DNA of 64,000 nucleotides, taken from positions 61,341,181 to 61,405,180 of the forward strand of contig OZ024827.1 of NCBI GenBank assembly GCA_964016985.1, written 5' to 3'. Under the pieces are notes generated by a model. The model made no database searches and had not been told where the DNA came from. It was given only the letters and a program-made list of their open reading frames with translations. Position numbers and translations under genes: made by a program. This document shows, in pieces, positions 57,850-64,000 of this stretch. The DNA is from Anodontia alba. Its lineage: Eukaryota; Mollusca; Bivalvia; Lucinida; Lucinidae. Within the stretch, counting starts at the first letter, position 1, and every line of letters begins with the position of its first letter.

Positions 57850-58931
57850 CCCACAGTTGTCATTCTTGAACGCAACACGTCATCTCGTTATTTGTACCAA
57901 GCATCATCAAAATATTCTGTAGGCTATTCGTGTTACAGAGCAGAGACAAGAAATCAAATTCAAACACAGTAAGGGGAGATAACTCCAAAAGTAAAAAAAG
58001 CCGAAGTTGTCATTCTTGTATGTGACATGTCGTCTGGTCCTGTTCTTCATTACTACTAAGTATCATCAAAATATTCCAAAGAGTGTTCGACTTACATAGC
58101 AGACACTAAATCAATGCATAATCAGTGTCAAATATAACAAAGGGAGATAACAGCAAAAGTAAGGAAGGCAGAGTTGTCATTCTTGTAAGGAACACGTCGT
58201 CTTGTCCTATTCTACAGTTCTACAAGGTACCATCAAAATATTCTGAAGGGTATTCCAGTTACAGAGCAGATGATAAATCTATTTCAAACATAATAAAAGG
58301 AGACAACTCCAAAAGTAAGAAAGCCAGAGTTGTCATTCTTGTACGCGATACGTCGTCTGGTCCTGTTCTACATTTCTACCAAGTGTCATACAATATTCCA
58401 AAGGGTTTTTGACTTACAGAGCGGACACGAAATCAATGGATAATCATTGTCAGACATAAGAAAGGGAGATAACACCAAAGGTAAGAAAGGTAGAGTTGTC
58501 ATTTAGACATGACACGTTGTCTGGTCCTGTTCTACATTTCTACCAAGTATAAAAATATCCCAAAGGGTCTTTTACTTACGGAGCGGACATTAATCAATGG
58601 ATAATCACTGTGAGACATAACAAAGGGGGGTAACGCCAAAAGTAAGAAAGGAAGAGTTGTCATTCTTGTATGCGACACGTCGTCTGGTCCTGTTCTACAT
58701 TTCTACAAAGTATCATAAAAATATTCCAAAGAGTCTCTGACTTACAGAGCGGACACGAAATCAATGGATTATCACTGTCAAATATAACAAAGGGAGATAA
58801 CGCCAAAAAAAGAAAGGTAGAGATGTCATTTTTGTACGCGACACGTCATCCGGTCCTGTTCTACATTTCTGCCTAGTACCATCGAAATATTCCAAAGGGT
58901 ATTCCAGTTATAGAGCAGATGAGAAATCTAT

Positions 58932-58968
<37 letters not shown>

Positions 58969-59340
58969 AAAGGGAGATAACTCCAAAAGTAAGAAAGCCA
59001 AAGTTGTCATTCTTGTATGCGACATGTCATCTGGTCCTGTTCTACATTTCTACCAAGTATCATAAAATATTCCAAAGGGTCTTTGACTTACAGAGCGGAC
59101 ACAATATCAATGGATAAGCTCTGTCAAATATAACAAAGGGAGATAACGCCAAAAGAAAGAAAGGTAGAAATGTCATTCTTGTACGCGACACGTCGTCTGG
59201 TCCTGTTCTACATTTCTACCAAGTACCATCGAAATATTCCAATCAGCAAAATATTCGAAAGGATATTCAAGTTAGAGAGCGGACAAGAAGTTTTACGCCG
59301 ACGCCGAGGCTGACGCCAACGGGATCCGTCCCAAAAACTA
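57850..59340 (+). mobile_element. Tandem-core element, ~165-bp units, nine copies
   Basis: TTGTCATTCTTG-type landmarks at about 57,857, 58,005, 58,174, 58,330, 58,493, 58,653, 58,820, 59,003 and 59,167 give spacings of 148-183 bp. Each unit has AAAGGGAGATAACNCCAAAA, GCGACACGTCGTCTGGTCCT, GTTCTACATTTCTACCAAGT and ACTTACAGAGCGGACACGAA. The 3' end has CGCCGACGCCGAGGCTGACG, then CCCTCCTCCCCTTTGGTAGG near 59,350, a GC-rich hairpin. An A35 run at 58,933-58,967 interrupts one unit. Architecture as at 45,762, different sequence. Confidence 0.8.
58933..58967. repeat. A35 homopolymer inside a core unit
   Basis: 35 consecutive A replace the usual TCAAATATAA segment just before AACAAAGGGAGATAAC, so it probably expanded in place from an A-rich segment. 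Confidence 0.98.
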
Positions 59341-59432
59341 TATGTACCACCCTCCTCCCCTTTGGTAGGGGGTCATCATGACCAGGGATGTGGAATTATG
59401 AAATTGTATGACTACTTTTTTTTGAAGAAATT

Positions 59433-59545
59433 GTTTTTGTTGAGGTTTTACGGGCCAGTCAACCTAATGAGGTCATGTCGAGTGCAGTCAGTTTACCTAA
59501 CCACACTTTTACTGGGCAGGCTTCGTCCTCTAAGCAGTAAATATC
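59433..59545 (+). mobile_element. Interspersed repeat M, copy 3
   Basis: TTGAGGTTTTACGGGCCAGT, GAGGTCATGTCGAGTGCAGT, TTTACCTAACCACACTTTTA and CCTCTAAGCAGTAA match the copy at 62,432-62,545 in the same orientation and 1,704-1,815 in reverse. Confidence 0.8.
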
Positions 59546-60263
59546 GTGCACATTCTTTTGCCATATGTTGTGGGTATCCATTAGAAGCGCCTGATTTCTT
59601 CAAGAAATAAGAACAGTATACAGAACAGTATATATATATATAATAATTTGGACACTCTTCTTGGCTAGAGCTATGAAGTCCTTGTCCCAGGACAAGTAAG
59701 TTGAAATTTTTACTTGTCCTCAGTTAATTGGGACAAGAAGTCAGACAAGTCAGGCAAGGTATTTCCACAGCCCTGAAAATCATCCTGTCACAAAACATTT
59801 AAATTGGGTAGACAATCATCAAGCCAAATATGGTTCACATCACTTCTCCAGGCTTATTGAGAAAAAGCAATTTAACATTATAAGTCCAGGGGAGCTTCAT
59901 GTTGCTAAGGTAACCAGACCAAGAGGCAGATCACCATAATTTTAGCTTTTTTAAATCCCCCTACCGAAGCAACATTCATAGCTAATTAGGGGAAAAAATC
60001 ACTTCAATGGCTTTGGAGGAGTTGTCATTTGAATGTGTTAACTGATGGACAGACAATAGACAAAAAGTGATTACTGTGTAGCTCATCCTAAGTATAGCAT
60101 GCACATTTTTTGTAAAATAGTTTCTAAGCAGATGTTGGAAGCCATGTTTCTAGTCAATGAGTTGTTTTTTTTTTATAATAGTTTAAATTTGTATGTCTTA
60201 TTATGTGACTTTTAGTCCAGTTTTTTAAAAAAATAGAATCAAATAATCGATAGTGTTCGGTAG
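59546..60263. other. Mostly unassigned
   Basis: A short inverted pair (CAGGACAAGTAA facing TTACTTGTCCTC) is at about 59,686-59,725, and a TA tract at 59,628-59,641. No gene. Confidence 0.5.
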
Positions 60264-60501
60264 GGCTGGCTAATCGGAGCTTAAAAGATGATCAATTATC
60301 AGTCCTACCATTGTGATCGATAATCGATTAGTAATCACCGAAGATTTGGTCCATTATTTTACCTGTCTTTCTGAGCATGTCTCTTATGTTATACTTTACT
60401 GGACATACATTGTATTTAGCCAGACAGGCCCAAACAATAGTGTAAACGCACATGAGATGTCACAAAACGCGGTGTCCCATCAGGGTCTACACTGTTTGCC
60501 A
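60264..60501 (+). mobile_element. Interspersed repeat R with hairpin end, copy 1
   Basis: GGCTGGCTAATCGGAGCTTA, TCAGTCCTACCATTGTGATC, GATAATCGATTAGTAATCAC, TTTTACCTGTCTTTCTGAGC and CCAGACAGGCC run in the same order as the complement of 62,170-62,405. The right end is the AGTGTAAACG...CAGGGTCTACACTGTTTGCC hairpin. Confidence 0.75.
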
Positions 60502-61054
60502 CCCATTCAGCTATTTTTAGACACAACATTGGGCAGTAAGTTGTACTTGTTCAAATTTTAGATAAAGTATGGTAAGGAGTTGAGGTAACAGACACAGAAA
60601 TCAAGTTCCGGGTAAGGTGTTTAAATGAGTGTAGATATTGATGTAGTGTATGTAAAAGAATCTAACACATGTGACAGACGATTGAAGCGAAATATGAGCG
60701 TCTTGAGATAACCTGCTTAATGCCATATGCGAACAACAAATTTTAAGACACATAGTTTTTGCGTCTGCGCAGTCTGATCAGCACCGTTGTTGTTCGCTGT
60801 CTAGACAGTATACAACCTATCAAAACTTTCAAGACTAGCTAATCCGGCGCTGTGGCTGAATTAGCCAGTCTATGGCTATGTAGGCGGTTTGAGTCTTACT
60901 TGGTTTAAAAAACTCGAAGACAGGTCTTTCTCATGTCTTCGCTTATACTCGTATATTACCTGCACTTTGACGAAGTGCAGGGAGAGATTGTAGGGGCATC
61001 ACACAGCACTAAACACTAGCTACAACTGGATTAATTAACACATAATTTTACTGC

Positions 61055-61132
<78 letters not shown>

Positions 61133-62169
61133 ATTTTTATTTTTTTTTTTTTGAGTGGGTGGGTGGGTGGGGGGGGGGGCTTCAGAAGGGGGAAAATAGG
61201 ACCTTATGCACATACTGCTTTCAACTTCTTAATCCTCATTGAAATATTTTTATGTTGGAAAGATTATTAAATCCAGTAAATAGGAGCTAAATCATGCAGT
61301 AGGGAGGGTGTACATGCCGAAAAATCGTTATGCCATGAATTATGCGATTTTTGCTTAAAGGCTGGTTTTAAAGTCTTTGTGAATCTGTCCCTTTGTGAAG
61401 AATGTCTTTATATTGAATTAATTTTCTCCGTAACACATACTACAATTTTATAAAGTAATATATAGAAGCTGTTGCATTATGTGAGGGATTTTTACAGATC
61501 CCTCATTCATTATTCGGAAGTAGCGAAACTATTCAGAACTAGCCAAATCAGTGGAGTACACAGTCATCGCAAGGCCAGATAACGAAAGGCGAATGACAAA
61601 TTCTTTGGTGTGGTATTTCAAGGTAGGATAGTACTCTGTATCAGCCAAAGCAATCCAAGTTTTGATCAGCCGGTTATTTGAAAATCGTTATCAAGCATAC
61701 CGTTACCCGGAACTAGCCAAATGACTGTATCTGATTAATTGTGCCAGCCTTAGTGTTTGGACAATGAAATTCACTTGCCTGCACCTATATGCTTATGTGT
61801 GTGCAGGATTGGAGCGTGGGCATGTCACTAAGATTTTGAGGGTTCAAAATGTTCTTGGTATTTTTGAGGCTAAAAATTGTCCAGATAATTGAGAAGTGTG
61901 GGTCAAAAATATTTCAGTCATTTTTAACAACTTGAGCTATTGTGATGTCCAACAGAACCATGATCGAAATCCAGATTTGTGATCTAGTTTTGATACGTTT
62001 TTACTATACATACGTGTACAGTATAATAATAATAATTATATTCTTTTATGTCTAGTCCCACATAATTTATCTTTGATTTTTTTGCTGTTATTATTTATAA
62101 CTATTTTTGTTTACACAGAGACTATTAAGGCTGACAAAATTAATTAGATAATCGATTAATTGATCGATA
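60502..62169. other. Unassigned with a long simple-repeat tract
   Basis: (AT)n runs 61,059-61,118, followed by T-rich sequence to 61,152, then TGGG repeats and a G run to 61,179. A tRNA-like pair of blocks (TGTGGCTGAATTAG and GGTTTGAGTCT, 60,850-60,893) was noted but not confirmed. ACTAGCCAAAT occurs twice, near 61,538 and 61,715. Confidence 0.5.
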
Positions 62170-62405
62170 AATTCCACAAAAATGATTATTATTACAGATT
62201 TCTAATAATCAATGAGATGCCACATTTTGCGGCATCCCCTCTGGGTCTACACTGCTCAGGCCTGTCTGACCAAATACATATAGTAAAGATAACATATGGT
62301 AAGAGTTGTGCTCAGACAAACAGGTAAAATATGATCAAATCTTTAGTGATAAATAATCGCTCACAATGGCAGGACTAATGATGGATCTGATTAGCCAGCC
62401 TTTGA
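62170..62405 (-). mobile_element. Interspersed repeat R, copy 2 (inverted)
   Basis: Complement of 60,264-60,501 in the same block order: GGCTGGCTAATCAGATCC, AGTCCTGCCATTGTGAGCGA, TTTTACCTGTTTGTCTGAGC, CAGACAGGCC, then GTGTAGACCCAGAGGGGATG and the hairpin with GCCGCAAAATGTGGCAT. Confidence 0.75.
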
Positions 62406-62431
62406 GTCTATTTATAGATTGTATATTGCTG

Positions 62432-62545
62432 TTTGTGTTGAGGTTTTATGGCCTAGTCAACCCAATGGGGTCATGTCGAGCGTGGTCAGTTTACCTAACC
62501 ACACATTTACTGGGCAGGCTTAGTCCTCTAAGCGGTTAACCAGTA
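62432..62545 (+). mobile_element. Interspersed repeat M, copy 4
   Basis: TTGAGGTTTTATGGCCTAGT, ATGGGGTCATGTCGAGCGTG, TTTACCTAACCACACATTTA and TCCTCTAAGCGGTTAA match copy 3. Confidence 0.8.
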
Positions 62546-62650
62546 TTGTGTTGATTCTTTCGCCAGAAACAGACAACTGCCCTTCTTGAATCAGCGGAAG
62601 GGAGAGAATGACCGTAGAAAATATTTCATGATCAATCTCCACCCTCGGGG

Positions 62651-62774
62651 TGCACACTTATAGGAAATGCATCAGGAGTAATGGGCGCAGACTGAGCGTT
62701 CATAGGAACTCCATCAGGAGTAATGGGCGCAAATTGAGCGCTCATAGTAACTGTATAAGGAGTAATGGGCGCTA
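62651..62774. repeat. Remnant of the 42-bp satellite, three units
   Basis: AGTAATGGGCGCAGACTGAG and TCATAGGAACTCCATCAGG follow the 42-bp spacing and consensus of the array at 52,302-54,740, about 8 kb away. The last unit breaks off into a family-A MITE at about 62,775. Confidence 0.85.
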
Positions 62775-62917
62775 ACGGGTACCCAAAAACATAGAGTATG
62801 AGTACTCGTTAGAACCGCCTCACCGAGGCGGTTCTAACGAGTAAACACAATCTATGTTTTTGAGCTTAAATAAGAAAAGAACGTATGCCCCTGTAAACCC
62901 AAGTTTTACGAAAACAC
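62775..62917 (+). mobile_element. Family-A MITE, partial copy 7a
   Basis: Begins within the central palindrome (ACATAGAGTATGAGTACTCG), contains GAACCGCCTCACCGAGGCGG and ends at CCCAAGTTTTA, where a second MITE begins. The outer termini are missing on both sides. Confidence 0.85.
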
Positions 62918-63212
62918 GCCTATTAAGTGAAAGTTTTCAGATAAAAATTCTGATATTCTCATATTTCTGTTCACAACATAGATTGTGTATTCGTTAGAAT
63001 CGCCTCTCCGAGGTTGTTCTAACGAGTACCCACAATCTATATTTTTGAGCAGAAATAAGAAAAATAATGTATACCCCTGTAAACCCCAGTTATACAGCAT
63101 AAAAGAGGGGTTTAAGGGGGTCAAAATTATAACGAGCTTAATCGACCTGCGAAGCGTGTCGCCACCTGCGCAGCAGGTGGCGAAGGTTAAGCTCGTACTA
63201 TAGGTATCGTGA
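62918..63212 (+). mobile_element. Family-A MITE, copy 7b, with palindrome in its end
   Basis: Starts ACGAAAACACGCCTATTAAG, loses part of the left arm, keeps the central palindrome (GAATCGCCTCTCCGAGGTTG) and TACCCCTGTAAACCCCAGTT. After CAAAATTAT it is interrupted by a 65-bp palindrome and then resumes with ATAGGTATCGTGAG, a degraded 3' end. Confidence 0.8.
63132..63196. mobile_element. 65-bp palindrome inserted in the MITE end
   Basis: ACGAGCTTAATCGACCTGCG on the left and GGTTAAGCTCGT on the right enclose CGCCACCTGCGCAGCAGGTG. Other family-A copies lack it at this place, so it was inserted or templated after the MITE. Confidence 0.85.
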
Positions 63213-63240
63213 GTTTCTCACATACTATGCAGAAGAATTC

Positions 63241-63411
63241 GCATGCGGCGGCTGACTGGTTTCCCAAATCTTCAGCGGAGTGTATCGGCTTAATGTTGAA
63301 CCCGAAAACCAACACTAATTTATGTCCGTTGCCAGCCTGGTTTCCGAAAAATATGATGATCAGATACGCTCCGCTGCAAACATGGAAAGCTAGTCAGCCG
63401 CCGCAAGCGAT
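63241..63411. mobile_element. Fold-back element, GCGGCGGCTGACT arms
   Basis: GCGGCGGCTGACTGGTTTCC and AGCGGAGTGTATC on the left face GATACGCTCCGCT and AGCTAGTCAGCCGCCGC on the right, arms of about 45 bp. The 103-codon frame at 63,209-63,520 runs through it and owes its WFPK repeats to sequence within the element. Not a gene. Confidence 0.8.
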
Positions 63412-63764
63412 CTCATTGGCTGTAATGAATCGTATAGCAAATGAAATAGAAGGATACATGTTTTACGACATTGACAAGGATAAATGCGTGACTGATCTGC
63501 GTTTTAGCCGCCATATTTAATGTGTGACTTCTCTCGCATTAAACAACATTTTCGCGTATTTAAGTGTAAATACGGCAGTTTTGCCGTAAAAAATGGATTA
63601 CATCCCTACAGCACATAACAGAAATTATGCATGGAGAAGAATTCATCGCTGACAACATGATAAAAGGTAGGATATGCGGTGATTTCAGTTGACTGGCGAT
63701 CAGCTGATCGTTCGCGGTTTAGCTAAAAAGAGAAATCAAGTTTTTTACACTTGTAACAGGTGAA
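63412..63764. other. Unassigned
   Basis: Contains the small palindromes GTATTTAAGTGTAAATAC and ACGGCAGTTTTGCCGT near 63,556-63,590. ATGCATGGAGAAGAATTCAT at 63,629 starts a short frame that reaches AAAAGGTAGGA, which resembles a splice donor, but nothing supports an exon. Confidence 0.4.
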
Positions 63765-63850
63765 CAAAATTTTGTGCCACGACCGGGGACTGACCCCGGC
63801 CGTCCGCGTGACAGGCGGACACTGTACCACGTCGCTATTGGCCGACTTGT
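63765..63850 (-). mobile_element. tRNA-Asp-like SINE head
   Basis: On the minus strand TAGCGACGTGGTACAGTG fits a polymerase III A box region, GTCCGCCTGTCACGCGGAC forms an anticodon stem-loop with anticodon GTC (Asp) at 63,810-63,812, and CCGGGGTCAGTCCCCGG forms a T-arm with a shortened B box. The 5' acceptor strand does not pair with the 3' side (GTCGTGGCAC), so it is not a functional tRNA; it is best read as a tRNA-derived SINE promoter or tRNA pseudogene. The 3' continuation (AAAATTTTGTTCACCTG) would be the SINE body. Confidence 0.7.
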
Positions 63851-64000
63851 ACCGGAAGGCAGTACAAGAGTATCATATACCTTTACCCGGTGACACACTA
63901 ATGTACAAAATTTCATGGAAAACAATTGCTCGATGTTGTGCACTTTGCCTTGGACCTACGTTTAAACAGGTTTTGTCTGGTCCGCGACTTTGCATACCTG

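Noticed and set aside
60845..60895. tRNA or SINE promoter (TGTGGCTGAATTAG and GGTTTGAGTCT)
   Set aside because: Only loose matches to A and B boxes; no paired anticodon or T-arm could be drawn.
63209..63520. 103-codon plus-strand frame as a gene
   Set aside because: The central part is the fold-back at 63,241-63,411, whose arms explain the repeated-looking residues; no domain recognised.

Overview
The window looks like non-genic, repeat-dense DNA from an animal genome, most likely a bivalve mollusc. The base composition is AT-rich, dinucleotide and homopolymer tracts are abundant, no long intact reading frame exists, and almost every recognisable segment is a transposon relic, a fold-back element or a tandem array. 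The bivalve call rests on general knowledge of bivalve repeats: elements with ~160-bp tandem cores followed by GACGG-type microsatellites, GIY-YIG Penelope-like elements, and short hairpin elements around AGTGTAGACCC. I cannot name the species.

Layout. 0-4.9 kb: two minisatellites (97-bp and 27-bp periods), a repeat fragment and the first copy of a palindromic MITE (family A). 5-7.4 kb: a large fold-back, a CA tract, a Penelope-tail unit. 7.5-10.8 kb: a LINE C-terminal fragment, a ~470-bp tandem array and a Penelope-like relic. 12.1 kb: a pogo/Tigger-type MITE with TA duplication. 15.7 kb: the only candidate host exon, weak. 16.3-25 kb: four family-A MITEs, one split by an element with a TTAA duplication and one sitting inside another repeat; also a GIY-YIG Penelope-like relic. 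28.5-42 kb: three more Penelope-like relics with their 3' tails and tail-derived tandem repeats, plus several large palindromes. 45.7-48.4 kb: a 2.6-kb Helentron/Pearl-like element inserted in a Penelope-tail unit. 52.3-54.7 kb: a 42-bp minisatellite whose repeats read as 14-residue peptides on both strands. 54.9-59.3 kb: further tandem-core elements. 59.4-64 kb: an inverted pair of interspersed repeats, a remnant of the 42-bp satellite, a chimeric family-A MITE carrying a 65-bp palindrome, and a tRNA-Asp-like SINE head.

No genes appear to work together here. The coherent biology is the history of the mobile elements. One Penelope-like family, called PLE-C below, leaves an N-terminal piece (9.9-10.8 kb), a reverse-transcriptase piece (37.7-39.2 kb), an older duplicated piece (29.3-30.4 kb) and at least six copies of its 3' tail. 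A second, GIY-YIG-bearing type (PLE-G) leaves two relics, each next to a conserved GTGAAACGCGT motif that may be an eroded hammerhead ribozyme. Nested insertions give a relative order of events. All family assignments come from reading motifs by eye; no database search was possible.
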